51,406 nt of DNA from Defluviitaleaceae bacterium. GTDB taxonomy: Bacteria > Bacillota > Clostridia > Lachnospirales > WQUN01. Numbering within the stretch: position 1 is the stretch's first letter; each line of letters opens with the position of its first letter. The position numbers were made by a program, and so were the translations under genes. A model generated the notes under the pieces. The model was not told where the DNA came from. It saw only the letters and a list, made by a program, of their open reading frames with translations, and ran no database searches. Below, piece by piece: positions 8,393-17,471 of the stretch. Location of the stretch: assembly GCA_009781755.1 (NCBI GenBank), contig WQVD01000020.1, positions 1 to 51,406 on the forward strand, written 5' to 3'.

Positions 8393-9271
8393 TTATTTGA
8401 TCGATTCCAACAGTGTGCCAATCGGTCTGTTGGCGGGGCGGTTGCTTCGGTTTAATCGGAACAAATCTTGCGGCTTGCCTACCGTTAGGACATTCCGCCC
8501 TTCTTGGCAAGATAGGCTGGCTACAAAACCCACTTCTTCCAGCACCGCTTGCGTGCCGGGGCTAAAAATCCCCAACGGATACGTGAACGTCGTCAGTTCA
8601 AACCCGATATGCTCCTGGCAAAGTGCTTGGAGCTTTTTTAAATCGGCGGCGAGGCGGGCGTGGTAAGCGTCTGCGCCTTCGCCCCGGCGGATACCCGCGC
8701 CGTATTTGCCGTGCACGTCGTAGCCGTGGCTCTGTATTTCTGCGCGACCGGATTCGTGCAGGGTTTTGATTTCACACCACGTTAGATTGGGGAATTTGGC
8801 CTTGGGGTTATCCGTCTTTTGCTGCGTAAAGCGGTCGGCCGCTTCGCCGATAATTGAAAACACCGCGCGTGCGTCGTATTTTTCCAACAGCGGCAATACC
8901 AGCAACAAGTCGGCACTGTTGCCGTCGTCAAAAGTCAACAAAATCGGCTTGTCCGGCAGCGACGTGCCCGCAGTAACAAAATCAATCAAATCGGCCATGA
9001 CCACCGTGGTATAACCCTGATCGCGCAAATACACCAAATCCGCCTCAAAATCCGCAGGCGTAATCCCGTACTTGCCAATGTATTTCCGCTTTTCGGTCAC
9101 GAGATGGTACATGATAACGGGCACGCTGGCTTCGGCCGCTTCGGTCGATGTCAACGCTTCGGTATCGAATACAGGCTCTGTAATCGGTTCTTCTATAGGT
9201 TCCGCACGCACAGCCGCAGGGGCAACAAAAATGCACACCGTGGTTAACAGCGTGCAAAATAATAATTTCAT
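8393..9271 (-). CDS. Exported polysaccharide deacetylase (NodB fold)
   Basis: A 292-residue exported enzyme of carbohydrate esterase family 4, which removes acetyl groups from cell-wall or extracellular polysaccharides. A signal peptide (about 1-22, ending VRA) is followed by a short acidic linker and the NodB domain: VPVIMYHLV, the metal-binding LLTFDDGNSAD motif, EIQSHGYDVH (zinc histidines), and TYPLG. The start at 9271 was chosen because AAGGAGTGG lies 8 bases upstream; the upstream in-frame start at 9304 has no such site. It faces the histidine kinase gene tail to tail with only 3 bp between stops. Substrate is not predictable. Confidence 0.9.
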   Translation of the reverse strand: MKLLFCTLLTTVCIFVAPAAVRAEPIEEPITEPVFDTEALTSTEAAEASVPVIMYHLVTEKRKYIGKYGITPADFEADLVYLRDQGYTTVVMADLIDFVTAGTSLPDKPILLTFDDGNSADLLLVLPLLEKYDARAVFSIIGEAADRFTQQKTDNPKAKFPNLTWCEIKTLHESGRAEIQSHGYDVHGKYGAGIRRGEGADAYHARLAADLKKLQALCQEHIGFELTTFTYPLGIFSPGTQAVLEEVGFVASLSCQEGRNVLTVGKPQDLFRLNRSNRPANRPIGTLLESIK

Positions 9272-9345
9272 CTGGACACCACTCCTTTTCGGGTAGTGTG
9301 TCATTTTTATTTTATTTTATGTGCCACGCTGCCGTGGTGCTTCAT

Positions 9346-10389
9346 TTATTTACCTAGCATCCGCTCGGCCTGCTTGACCCGCAAGTCATCGCCAAAAAAT
9401 TTGAACCACTTGTAATTGCCAATGAAGCGCGACACGATGCGCTCTGTGTATTGTTCTTCCAATTCGCCCAGCGTCAAGTTGGTGGAAATAACCGTGGCGC
9501 GCCCATCCAGCAACCGCTGATTGACCACATCAAACAACGCCGAATCCGTAATAATATTGGAGAACTCCGCGCCCAAATCGTCCAAAATAAGCAAGTCCGC
9601 TTCCTGCACGGCATCCAATTTTTCCTCGGTGTCATCTGCGTTGCTGCGGTTAAATTGCTGCGTTTGGATGAGCTTAAATAAACGCGGCGCGGTCACATAT
9701 AGCACCGTACAACCCGTGTCCAGCAAAGCTTTGGCTATACAATGACACAAGAAGGTCTTACCCAACCCGGTCGTGCCATAAAACAGCATGTTCTGCGTGG
9801 ATTTTGCGAAGTCTTGCGCCCGGTTTTCGGCAACTTGTTTTACGAATAGTTCTGCCGCTTTGCGTATAGACTCAATATTCTTGCGCGGAGACAATCCTAC
9901 GTCCGGGTGCATCTCTTCGCAAAAGTATTCCGGTCGAAACGTGCCAAAATTCTCCCGTGCCAGCACATCTCCCAAATTGGACATGGTGTAATATTGGTCG
10001 ATGAGCTTCTGCTTTAAGCAAGTGCAGCGCTCGGCGACGGCGGTTTGCGTGTTTACGAAACCCGTGTCCGCACACGCGGCGCATTGGTAGACATCATTCA
10101 AATAATTGTCGGGGATGCCAGCGGATTGGAACAGCGCGGCTTTTTCCTCGGCCAATTGGCTGTAAGCAGCGCGGGCGGTATCGCCGGATTGTTTAACCGC
10201 TGCGGTATCAGCGCCCAACGCAAGCCGCGCCAAGGATAACCCCAGCTTGGCCATTTCGCGGTCAATTTCGTGCACGCGCGGCAAGGTCTTATATAAGTTG
10301 GCTTGGCGGCGGTCGCGCAGGTTATGGGCGTCGTTTTGCGCGGTTTCATACCAACGCATGACTTTCTTGTAGGCGGTTGCTTGTCCCAT
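9346..10389 (-). CDS. DnaC/DnaI-like primosomal ATPase (helicase loader)
   Basis: A 347-residue AAA+ protein of the DnaC/DnaI family, which loads the replicative helicase on DNA. An N-terminal helical region is followed by a zinc-finger-like Cys cluster (C103, C106, C122, C124), Walker A FYGTTGLGKT (K211), Walker B LLILDDLG (about 266-273) with a second acidic residue, and the C-terminal region with RIVSRF that normally holds the arginine finger. It follows the DnaD-like gene by 6 bp, the same arrangement as DnaD/DnaI-type primosome genes in Firmicutes, so both probably work at replication initiation or restart. Start ATG fits the family N-terminus. Confidence 0.9.
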   Translation of the reverse strand: MGQATAYKKVMRWYETAQNDAHNLRDRRQANLYKTLPRVHEIDREMAKLGLSLARLALGADTAAVKQSGDTARAAYSQLAEEKAALFQSAGIPDNYLNDVYQCAACADTGFVNTQTAVAERCTCLKQKLIDQYYTMSNLGDVLARENFGTFRPEYFCEEMHPDVGLSPRKNIESIRKAAELFVKQVAENRAQDFAKSTQNMLFYGTTGLGKTFLCHCIAKALLDTGCTVLYVTAPRLFKLIQTQQFNRSNADDTEEKLDAVQEADLLILDDLGAEFSNIITDSALFDVVNQRLLDGRATVISTNLTLGELEEQYTERIVSRFIGNYKWFKFFGDDLRVKQAERMLGK

Positions 10390-10395
10390 TTATGT

Positions 10396-11532
10396 TTACT
10401 CCTTCGCTTCCCGTATCATATGCTCACGTTGCAATTGCTCCAGGCGGCTATAGTCATTGTTGCGTTGCGTAAAGTTGGCGAATCGGCTGGGTTTGGCTTT
10501 GGTGGCGGGTTTGATGGCCGCTGCCGAAGTTTGGCTGTGATTGTCGCGGTTGTGGATAAAAGCCTCGTCAGCGGTTTTAATGCCTTCAAGGGTCGTGATG
10601 CCCGCTTTAAACCACGATGCGATGATTTTGTCCACGTAGGTAAATTTGGGTTTGCCAATTTGCACCGCGGCGCGGTCACAAGCTTCCAGAATCATTTTTA
10701 CGGTCATGGCCCATTCGCCGCGCCATTTGTCAATGTACTTGCGTTGCGTGGGCGTGGGGAACGTAGCGTTGGCCCCCATTGCCTTTAATACGGCGCGATA
10801 ATCGCCGTCAAAGCTTTGTGCATAACGCTTCGCATCGTCCACGGTGGCGATGCCTTTGTCGGCCCAATCCAACGCGCACTTTTCTATGTAGCGCAGGTCG
10901 CGGTGGTCTTTTTCCGCGCAGTATTCAAGCAGGTAGATGAGGACGTCCACAGGCAAGCGCAGCCAATCGTAAAAACCGAACAATACATTCATGTCATGAT
11001 AAGTCAACGGCTTACCCAACGCTTGCTCGGCGGCGGTGAATAAACAAGCCACTTCCTTGCTATTGGCACGGAAGAGGGTCAGCTCGTCTACTTCGTAATG
11101 AGGACGCTCGCCGATGGGAACCGATTGCGCGGGTGATTTGTCGGGTGTTTTCGCGCGGGCTTTCGCCGGGGTGGGGATTTTCGCCGGGGTGGGTTCGTTA
11201 TGCATACCCTTGACGACGGCGGCATTCGTCCCCTCCCCCCATTCCGACACGTGCAAAAAAACAATCGTCATGTCTTCGGCATCGCCATCCAATGAAACAA
11301 CGCCCATGTCTTTCCAATGCTGCCAAGCGTTATTCACGTCGGTTTCCAAAATATTAAAAAACGCCGCGAGCTCGGACGAGGATATCACCTCGCCCGCTTC
11401 TGCACGACGCCAACTATACAAATAAATCAGGGGATATAAGGGGGGGCAACCCGTCATAAAACGGTCTATAAACGGCGTAGGTACCGGCAAAACCGATTGA
11501 TCGTAACCGAACATTAAACGCATTGCACCCAT
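10396..11532 (-). CDS. DnaD-like primosome protein
   Basis: A 378-residue replication initiation/restart protein. The N-terminal half (about 1-100) looks like the winged-helix DnaD_N domain (PLYPLIYLYSWRRAE, SSSELAAFFNI); after a proline- and lysine-rich linker come two DnaB_2-type (DnaD C-terminal) domains, each ending in the YxxxIxxxW motif: YIEKCALDWADKGI and YVDKIIASWFKAGI. Duplication of this domain is common in clostridial proteins. The start at 11532 has AAAGGTGG about 10 bases upstream; a GTG at 11595 extends the frame without a clear site. It is cotranscribed with the helicase loader and lies downstream of a group of DnaA boxes. Confidence 0.87.
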   Translation of the reverse strand: MGAMRLMFGYDQSVLPVPTPFIDRFMTGCPPLYPLIYLYSWRRAEAGEVISSSELAAFFNILETDVNNAWQHWKDMGVVSLDGDAEDMTIVFLHVSEWGEGTNAAVVKGMHNEPTPAKIPTPAKARAKTPDKSPAQSVPIGERPHYEVDELTLFRANSKEVACLFTAAEQALGKPLTYHDMNVLFGFYDWLRLPVDVLIYLLEYCAEKDHRDLRYIEKCALDWADKGIATVDDAKRYAQSFDGDYRAVLKAMGANATFPTPTQRKYIDKWRGEWAMTVKMILEACDRAAVQIGKPKFTYVDKIIASWFKAGITTLEGIKTADEAFIHNRDNHSQTSAAAIKPATKAKPSRFANFTQRNNDYSRLEQLQREHMIREAKE

Positions 11533-11616
11533 TACTACGCCACCTTTGTCCCACTTGTTAGGATAATCATACGCCAAAAAAGACGGCTTGAACACTAAAA
11601 TTTGTCAACGAAAATC

Positions 11617-11889
11617 CGTGGATATCGTGCATAACTTTGTGGATAACTTTCACCTCCCGCGCGCCTTGATTCTATCATGCGGATACGCCAACGCGAAAAT
11701 GTCAATAGCTAACTTATGCACATCTGCCAAAATTCGCGTTTTTTTGCGAATAGAAAAAAGCCTTTAGAATCAACATTCTTGCACAAGAGAGTTGATTCTA
11801 AAGGCTTTTTTTGAGGTGAAAAGTCTATTGACTTTTTGCTGTATATCTGGTTGCGCTTGCACACAGACGCCTGTGTATAATGTGGATAA
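11617..11889. promoter_or_regulatory. DnaA-box cluster upstream of the primosome genes
   Basis: Three exact matches to the DnaA box TTATNCACA lie in this gene-free stretch: TGTGGATAA at 11638-11646 and at 11881-11889 (both minus orientation) and TTATGCACA at 11714-11722 (plus). Two near matches are CGTGCATAA at 11626-11634 and CGTGGATAT at 11617-11625. The first group is 90-100 bases upstream of the dnaD-like start. The remaining sequence of the 363-bp gap holds a small hairpin (ATTCGC/GCGAAT, near 11731-11750) and the murC terminator. DnaA-controlled transcription of the primosome operon is the simplest reading. Confidence 0.55.
11754..11812 (-). terminator. Bidirectional terminator downstream of murC
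   Basis: A 21-bp perfect inverted repeat (11754-11774 with 11791-11811, including AGCCTTTAGAATCAAC) with a further TCTTG/CAAGA inner stem, ending in A6 on one side and T7 on the other. It lies after the murC stop on the minus strand and shields the dnaD region. Confidence 0.85.
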
Positions 11890-11895
11890 CTTTGT

Positions 11896-13284
11896 TTATA
11901 ACAGACATTCGCCTGCTAAATGCACGTTTCCTGCGCCCATGGTTATCAACAAGTCGCCGTCGGTCAAATTTTTGCGCAGCCAATGTTCGATTGTGTTGAA
12001 ATTTTCAAAACATTCCACGTCTTTGCTTAATTCGGACATTCGTTCGCCCAGCATGCGCGATGAAATATTCGGGTCGTGTGCCTCGCGTGCTGCATATATA
12101 GGCAAAAGCAGGATTTTGTCCGCGTCGGTGAAGCTATTCGCAAAATCTTCCAACAAATCCCGTGTGCGGGAATACAAATGTGGTTGGAACACGCAAATGA
12201 TACGCCCGGAATGACTTTTTCGGGCGGCGGCCAGACACGCACGTACCTCAGTGGGGTGGTGAGCGTAGTCGTCGATGATGGGCACATCGTTGAAATTTCC
12301 TTTCGCCTCGTATCGCCGCTTCATGCCCTGTGATTTTTCCAAGCCGCGCTTAGTGGCTTCGGCGGGGATACCCAGCACCTCCGCTACACCAAAACACGCC
12401 AGCGCATTTAAAATATTATGCGCACCCACCAACGGCATATCCACGCGGGTCAATTTTTCCGCATCCTTCATCACATCAAATGATGCCCGCCCGCCGGTGT
12501 CATAAAAAATATTTGCAGGTGAAAAAAACATTCCCCCACTCCGGCGTTGTATTTTGTCCATTCCATATTCGATGACGCGGCAATCCAATCCTGCAATAAC
12601 TTTATCCAGCCCTTGCGCCTCACTGTGAATCACCAACGCGCCATCGGGGTGGATGGTACGCGCAAACCGCACAAACGAATCAATCAGCCCGTCCATGCCG
12701 TTATAAAAATCATTATGATCGGCATCGACGTTCAAAATCGTACCCACGAATGGGTGCCAATGCAGGAAGCTGTTCCGATATTCGCACGCCTCCAGTACAA
12801 AGTATGACGAATCACCGATGCGGTTATTAATATCGCCTATTGACCTGCCGCCGATGTGCACCGTCGGATCCAGCCCCGCCTCCAATACCACGCTCGCCAA
12901 TAATGCGGACGTTGTAGTTTTGCCGTGGCTGCCCGCCACACACAAAGTCCTTTCATACGCCCGTGTAATGGCCTTTAACAACAACGGCCGCTCCATCATG
13001 GGAATACCCAAGGCTTGTGCACGCATATACTCAGGGTTGTCAGGCTTTATTGCGGCAGTGTAAACAACCAAATCGTGGTCGTCTTTGATATTATCTGCAG
13101 CGTTGGGAATCATGACTTCGATGCCCGCTTGCCGCAGGTGCGCCACAGCCGTATCGCTGTTGTCCGACCCGCTCACACGGTAACCGTGCCGCAGGGTAAT
13201 TTCCGCCAGCCCACTCATGCTGATGCCGCCGATTCCGATAAAATGAACGTTCTTTGCATTGCCCAAATCCAATGTACGATTCAT
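11896..13284 (-). CDS. murC: UDP-N-acetylmuramate--L-alanine ligase
   Basis: A 462-residue cytoplasmic enzyme that adds L-alanine to UDP-MurNAc using ATP, the first amino-acid step of peptidoglycan precursor synthesis. Visible are the N-terminal dinucleotide-like fold FIGIGGISMSG (about 15-25), the ATP-binding GSHGKTTT (118-125), the central Mur ligase domain with DADHNDFY, and the C-terminal domain with DDYAHHPTEV. Length is normal for MurC. It stands alone, divergent from glgC, with a small shared intergenic region; no other mur genes are adjacent. Confidence 0.96.
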   Translation of the reverse strand: MNRTLDLGNAKNVHFIGIGGISMSGLAEITLRHGYRVSGSDNSDTAVAHLRQAGIEVMIPNAADNIKDDHDLVVYTAAIKPDNPEYMRAQALGIPMMERPLLLKAITRAYERTLCVAGSHGKTTTSALLASVVLEAGLDPTVHIGGRSIGDINNRIGDSSYFVLEACEYRNSFLHWHPFVGTILNVDADHNDFYNGMDGLIDSFVRFARTIHPDGALVIHSEAQGLDKVIAGLDCRVIEYGMDKIQRRSGGMFFSPANIFYDTGGRASFDVMKDAEKLTRVDMPLVGAHNILNALACFGVAEVLGIPAEATKRGLEKSQGMKRRYEAKGNFNDVPIIDDYAHHPTEVRACLAAARKSHSGRIICVFQPHLYSRTRDLLEDFANSFTDADKILLLPIYAAREAHDPNISSRMLGERMSELSKDVECFENFNTIEHWLRKNLTDGDLLITMGAGNVHLAGECLL

Positions 13285-13306
13285 GTGATTTCATCCCATC
13301 ATTAAA

Positions 13307-13336
13307 TTGTAGTAAAAACGTAATATATGTTATATT
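13307..13336 (+). promoter_or_regulatory. Possible promoter of glgC-glgD
   Basis: TTGTAG (13307-13312) and TATATT (13331-13336) with 18 bp between, about 40 bases before the glgC start, in the divergent gap with murC. Confidence 0.5.
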
Positions 13337-13376
13337 AACTCCATAAAACCAACATAAACGGGAGAAGGTGAAAAGT

Positions 13377-14675
13377 TTGCGCAAAAAAGAAATGATTGCC
13401 ATGTTATTGGCGGGCGGGCAAGGCAGCCGACTGGGCGTATTGACCGCAACCGAGGCCAAACCGGGGGTACCGTTTGGCGGCAAGTATAAAATCATTGACT
13501 TTCCTATGTCAAACTGTATCAACTCCGGCGTAGATACCGTCGGTGTGTTAACCCAGTACCAGCCGTTAAAGCTTAACCAGCACATCGGCATTGGCATCCC
13601 GTGGGATTTGGATCGCCGCACGGGCGGGGTCACAATTTTGTCGCCGCACATGAAGTCCAAACAGGGCGCATGGTATACCGGCACCGCCAACGCCATCTAT
13701 CAAAACGTCGAATTTATCGAGCAGTACAACCCCGATTACGTACTCATCTTGGGCGGCGACCACATTTATAAAATGAATTATGCCGCCATGTTGGACTTCC
13801 ACAAAGCCAACGACGCGGATGTCACCATTGCCGCATTGCAAGTCCCGTGGGATGAAGCACCGCGATTCGGCCTGATGAACTGCGACGAAACGCAGCGCAT
13901 CTACGAATTCGAAGAAAAACCACCCAACCCCAAGAGCAACCTCGCAAATATGGGTATTTACATCTTCAATTGGGGCATCCTGCGCGACGCGCTCGAACGC
14001 GACGACAAGGTGCACGATAATTCCGACTTTGGTATGCATGTACTGCCGATGTTATTGGCGGAGCAAAAGCGCATGTTCGCCTTCCCGTTCAGCGGTTACT
14101 GGCGCGATGTCGGCACCATTGAATCCTATTGGGAAGCCAATATGGATTTGATCCAAACCATACCCGAATTTAATTTATATGAAGAGTTCGACAAGATATA
14201 CACCGATGCAGACCACCAGCCCCCCATTTACACCGGGCCCAATGCCATGGTGCAGGGCGCGCTCCTCTCCGAAGGGTGCGAAGTACTGGGGCAAGTCAGC
14301 GGCTCCGTCCTGGGCCCCGGTGTCATCGTCGAAGAAGGCGCCAGTATCATTGACTCCATCATCATGGAGGACTGCTACATCGGCAAAAACGCCAAACTGG
14401 AACGCTGCATTGTGGACGTAGGTTGCACGGTGGGTGACGGCGTGGTCATCGGGTGCAAAAACGAAGGCAACATCCCCAATGCCCTGCGCCCCAAAATTTA
14501 CGACACGGGCATCACCGTACTGGGCGAGAACACCGTCATACCCGATGGTATGCGCATCGGCCAAAACTGTGTCATCCACGGGGAGACCTTCCCCCATGAC
14601 TACCCCGACGGATTGCTCGCAAGCGGCGAAAGCATCCTGCGTGATAAAGGCAAAGAAGGAGGGACCGAAGAATGA
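13377..14675 (+). CDS. glgC: Glucose-1-phosphate adenylyltransferase, catalytic subunit
   Basis: A 432-residue ADP-glucose pyrophosphorylase, making ADP-glucose for glycogen synthesis. The nucleotidyltransferase domain begins [12 protein letters not shown] and carries [20 protein letters not shown] and FEEKP; the C-terminal part is a left-handed beta-helix with hexapeptide-like repeats ([20 protein letters not shown]). The TTG at 13377 was chosen as start: AGAAGGTG lies 6 bases before it, and the resulting [14 protein letters not shown] matches the family, whereas the in-frame GTG at 13368 overlaps the site. The glgD gene overlaps by 4 bp. No branching enzyme or synthase gene lies in the window. 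Confidence 0.94.
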   Translation: MRKKEMIAMLLAGGQGSRLGVLTATEAKPGVPFGGKYKIIDFPMSNCINSGVDTVGVLTQYQPLKLNQHIGIGIPWDLDRRTGGVTILSPHMKSKQGAWYTGTANAIYQNVEFIEQYNPDYVLILGGDHIYKMNYAAMLDFHKANDADVTIAALQVPWDEAPRFGLMNCDETQRIYEFEEKPPNPKSNLANMGIYIFNWGILRDALERDDKVHDNSDFGMHVLPMLLAEQKRMFAFPFSGYWRDVGTIESYWEANMDLIQTIPEFNLYEEFDKIYTDADHQPPIYTGPNAMVQGALLSEGCEVLGQVSGSVLGPGVIVEEGASIIDSIIMEDCYIGKNAKLERCIVDVGCTVGDGVVIGCKNEGNIPNALRPKIYDTGITVLGENTVIPDGMRIGQNCVIHGETFPHDYPDGLLASGESILRDKGKEGGTEE

Positions 14676-15787
14676 GGGCTGTAGGCATTATTCTGGCGGG
14701 GGGCGGCAACGAACGCTTGGGCGCGCTCACTACTTACCGCACCACGTCTGCCATGCCGGTGGGCAGTTGCTATCGCGCCATCGACTTCCCCCTGAGCAAC
14801 ATGACCAACTCCGGCATCAAAAAGGTTGCGGTCATTACCCAGCACAACTCACGCTCCTTGCATGACCATCTTTCCAGCCCCAAGTGGTGGAATTTGGGCA
14901 ACAAGCAAGGCGGCTTGTTTGTATTATCGCCATTCATGACCAACGACAACCGTGGTTGGTTCCGCGGCACGGCGGATGCGATTTACCAAAATCTCACATT
15001 TTTGAAACGCTCCAATGAAAAATATGTAGTCATCTCCTCGGGCGATTGCGTGTACAAAATGGACTTTAATGAAATGATCGAATACCACGAGCGCAAAAAC
15101 GCCGAAATCACCATTGCCTACCGCCGCGTAGAAGACAGCGAGGACATCCGCAACTACGGCGTGCTTGAACTGGACGAATTCGAGCGCATGACCGACTTGG
15201 AGGAAAAACCCCTTGAACCGCAATCCGACTTGGCCAGCATGGGCGTATACGTCATGGAGCGCAAACTGCTCATCGAATTGTTGGAAATCGTTGCCGGCGA
15301 AGGACGGCACAATCTGGTGCGCGATATCATCACCCGCTATCGCAAGCAAAAGCGCATCTTTGGGTACAAATTCGACGGCTATTGGCGCAACCTGGGGCAA
15401 ATCCAATCCTATTTTGATTGCAACATGGACTTCCTCAAACGCGACATCCGCGCACTCCTGACCATCGACCAGCCCTACATCTCCACCAAACCCAAAGATG
15501 AACCGCCCGCTAAATTCAACAGCAAGGCCGTCGTATCCAACGCGCTGGTCGGCAGCGGTGCCATCATTGACGGCAATGTATACCGCAGCGTCATCTTCCG
15601 CAAGGTGCATGCGGGCAACGACACCCACATCCGCAACGCAATCATCATGGAAAGCACCAAAATCGGCGAAGGCGCAACCATCGAATACGCCATCATCGAC
15701 AAAGAAGTAGAAGTAGCCGCCGGCGCACATATCATCGGCACCCCGGAGAACCCGCTTATCGTGGCTAAGGGGAGTAAGTTACAATAA
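14672..15787 (+). CDS. glgD: Glucose-1-phosphate adenylyltransferase regulatory subunit
   Basis: A 371-residue paralogue of GlgC. It has the same layout but altered catalytic motifs: the AGG loop reads [12 protein letters not shown], the GGDH position reads [11 protein letters not shown], and the C-terminal beta-helix is retained. In Firmicutes GlgD is poorly active alone and raises the activity of GlgC in a mixed tetramer. It starts in the GlgC stop (ATGA), supporting equal, coupled production. An intrinsic hairpin follows. Confidence 0.92.
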   Translation: MRAVGIILAGGGNERLGALTTYRTTSAMPVGSCYRAIDFPLSNMTNSGIKKVAVITQHNSRSLHDHLSSPKWWNLGNKQGGLFVLSPFMTNDNRGWFRGTADAIYQNLTFLKRSNEKYVVISSGDCVYKMDFNEMIEYHERKNAEITIAYRRVEDSEDIRNYGVLELDEFERMTDLEEKPLEPQSDLASMGVYVMERKLLIELLEIVAGEGRHNLVRDIITRYRKQKRIFGYKFDGYWRNLGQIQSYFDCNMDFLKRDIRALLTIDQPYISTKPKDEPPAKFNSKAVVSNALVGSGAIIDGNVYRSVIFRKVHAGNDTHIRNAIIMESTKIGEGATIEYAIIDKEVEVAAGAHIIGTPENPLIVAKGSKLQ

Positions 15788-15803
15788 ACACTATATTTCA
15801 AGA

Positions 15804-15834
15804 GGGGCTGCTTCATGTCTAATGAAGCAGCCCC
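15804..15834 (+). terminator. Hairpin after glgD
   Basis: Thirteen-bp perfect stem GGGGCTGCTTCAT with a GTCTA loop, 17 bases after the glgD stop. It is followed only by GATTTA, not a full T tract, so termination may be incomplete. The 200 bases that follow to 16000 hold nothing I can identify. Confidence 0.6.
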
Positions 15835-15999
15835 GATTTAACTACGACTTTGATACAAATACAGAGAGTCTTGAACAGCTTATATTCATGGCTTTCTATG
15901 TTGCATGGGTCTGATTTTTACATAAATATGTTTCACAAAACGGTGTGCTTGCAAAAATATCTCGCTTTTATTTGCACCCTCTGTACGGCATGTGAACAC

Positions 16000-16035
16000 G
16001 AAACAAAAACCTTAACACGGTTTCATGTTAAGGTT
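16000..16035 (-). terminator. Intrinsic terminator of the CPT-like gene
   Basis: Ten-bp stem AACCTTAACA/TGTTAAGGTT (16008-16017, 16026-16035) followed on the minus strand by TTTTGTTT, 22 bases after the stop of the CPT-like gene. Confidence 0.75.
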
Positions 16036-16056
16036 CTGATTTATGAAGAATGCTTA

Positions 16057-16662
16057 TTAGGTGCGCTTTTCTCGCAGCATTCCAAACGCCTTGAAGCTCT
16101 CGGGTTGTTCTAACAGTCTAATGATTTCATCGGTACATTCATCCGTAGAGCTGTTAAAAGTATCAATCACTACATCATAAATGCCATTTTTCGGATTTAA
16201 CATCGCAAGCTGACTCTCGCCCTGCCCAACAGGGCGGTCACCGCGTTCTTTTTCCCTGCGCCTTAGTTCTTCAACCGGGCAGGTTACATGAACGAATAAA
16301 ATTTCGTTATCTTGGAGTAAATCAAGACATTCGTCCAACCAGCTCGGCTCTTGCAACACGTGGTCCGCTATCACATTAAGGCCTGCGTCTGAAAAAACCT
16401 TAATTGATCTGTGGAATGCCTCAATGGCCTTTAATATCCACTTAAATCCGCCCGCTTTCATAAATTCAACAAATTCATCACCCGAAAAACGTTCGCCCAT
16501 TGTATGAATGAAATTATCAACGCTAAGCCAGCAGTATGGTTCTGCCAGTTTCTTTTGCAATGTCTTTGCTATTGTAGTCTTGCCCGAACTTGATACCCCG
16601 TTTAGGAAAACAATTTTACCTTTTGATATAATAATACCTCCGAAAATATAGATTTTCTTCAT
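16057..16662 (-). CDS. Chloramphenicol phosphotransferase-like P-loop kinase
   Basis: A protein of up to 201 residues resembling the CPT family (chloramphenicol 3-O-phosphotransferase) of P-loop kinases. Walker A NGVSSSGKTT lies at about 21-30, followed by VDNFIH where the family has its catalytic aspartate, and the lid-like region CPVEELRRREKERGDRP. CPT-like proteins are widespread and most are not proven resistance enzymes, so the substrate is open. The start is doubtful: the ATG at 16662 has no good ribosome binding site, whereas GGAGG at 16637-16641 is ideally placed (7 bases) before an ATA codon at 16627-16629. The shorter product would begin near KGKIVFLNG, as typical family members do. 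More AT-rich than neighbours; probably acquired. Confidence 0.72.
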   Translation of the reverse strand: MKKIYIFGGIIISKGKIVFLNGVSSSGKTTIAKTLQKKLAEPYCWLSVDNFIHTMGERFSGDEFVEFMKAGGFKWILKAIEAFHRSIKVFSDAGLNVIADHVLQEPSWLDECLDLLQDNEILFVHVTCPVEELRRREKERGDRPVGQGESQLAMLNPKNGIYDVVIDTFNSSTDECTDEIIRLLEQPESFKAFGMLREKRT

Positions 16663-16898
16663 AGCTCATCATTACAACCATAGCATTTTGCGTACATTTA
16701 TGCAACCAAAAATAAAAATGGCGTTGGGTATCGTGTAATTGTATCAACCCCACCATCCAAACGCCCTCTTTTACGTTACCTTTGACACAATTGCCAACAA
16801 CTTTGAAATGCAAATTAAAAAAGTTAGTATTTCAATTTCCTGATTGACCTTAAAGCCTACTCCAATGATATGATGAAAAAACAAAGGATGTGAGCTTC

Positions 16899-17345
16899 AT
16901 GGAGCGACTATCTGAGAATGGAGCAAAAGTTATGAAAAACTGGTTTTATTTTATCGTGGGAATCGTCGCGGTGTTTTCTGCGATTACGCACACAATAGAG
17001 GGCCTGACAACTGCGTTGCCCGCATTGAGAGAAGCTAATCTTGAGTATATGACGCAGTCCATTTTTACGTTTAACTATCATATCGTAGCGGCGGATCATT
17101 TTGGCATAGGAATTGCATTAATCATTATGGCGTTCAATAAAAACACCGCAATTACAAAGTCTGCCGCGTTTGTAGTCATTGCAATAAATTTCGCGCGTGT
17201 TGTGGTTAGTGTTATTATAATTTTTACAACGATGCATGCGTCGGGTAGTGCGGGAACCTTTTGGATACCTGCAATTGCAAATAGCGTTTGTATTTTATTG
17301 TTATTCATGGGAATGCGGGTGAAAGAAATTCCTCCGGCAAGATGA
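16899..17345 (+). CDS. Small integral membrane protein of unknown function
   Basis: A 148-residue hydrophobic protein with four predicted membrane segments: about 14-32 (FYFIVGIVAVFSAITH), 58-78 (HFGIGIALIIMAF), 85-109 (AAFVVIAINFARVVVSVIIIF) and 118-138 (IPAIANSVCILLLFMG). I do not recognise a specific family. The start at 16899 follows AAAGGATGTG at suitable distance; an upstream in-frame GTG at 16890 lies too close to it. It stands alone between the divergent CPT-like gene and the CAP-domain lipoprotein, and shares their AT-richer composition. No function can be proposed from the sequence. Confidence 0.65.
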   Translation: MERLSENGAKVMKNWFYFIVGIVAVFSAITHTIEGLTTALPALREANLEYMTQSIFTFNYHIVAADHFGIGIALIIMAFNKNTAITKSAAFVVIAINFARVVVSVIIIFTTMHASGSAGTFWIPAIANSVCILLLFMGMRVKEIPPAR

Positions 17346-17471
17346 TGCAGGGGGATTGCGCATGCGATTGGGATTACGCCTTTGTAAAAAATGGGTACAA
17401 TATAATCCTATATTTACCTACTAAAGATATGATATAGTGGGCGTATACAATTGTATGGATAGGTGGTTGGG

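Noticed and set aside
9321..9341. Hairpin GCACCACG/CGTGGCAC as terminator of the helicase-loader gene
   Set aside because: Short stem with a mismatch and no T tract; could be chance.
11617..11889. Chromosomal replication origin at the DnaA-box cluster
   Set aside because: dnaA and dnaN are not adjacent, only three exact boxes are present, and a terminator lies inside the cluster; regulation of the primosome genes is a simpler reading.
14924..15730. A 268-codon open frame on the minus strand opposite glgD, and similar long antisense frames opposite glgC, recN (39677-40426) and the kinase gene
   Set aside because: They mirror codons of clear genes on the other strand, lack ribosome binding sites and have low-complexity, family-less translations.
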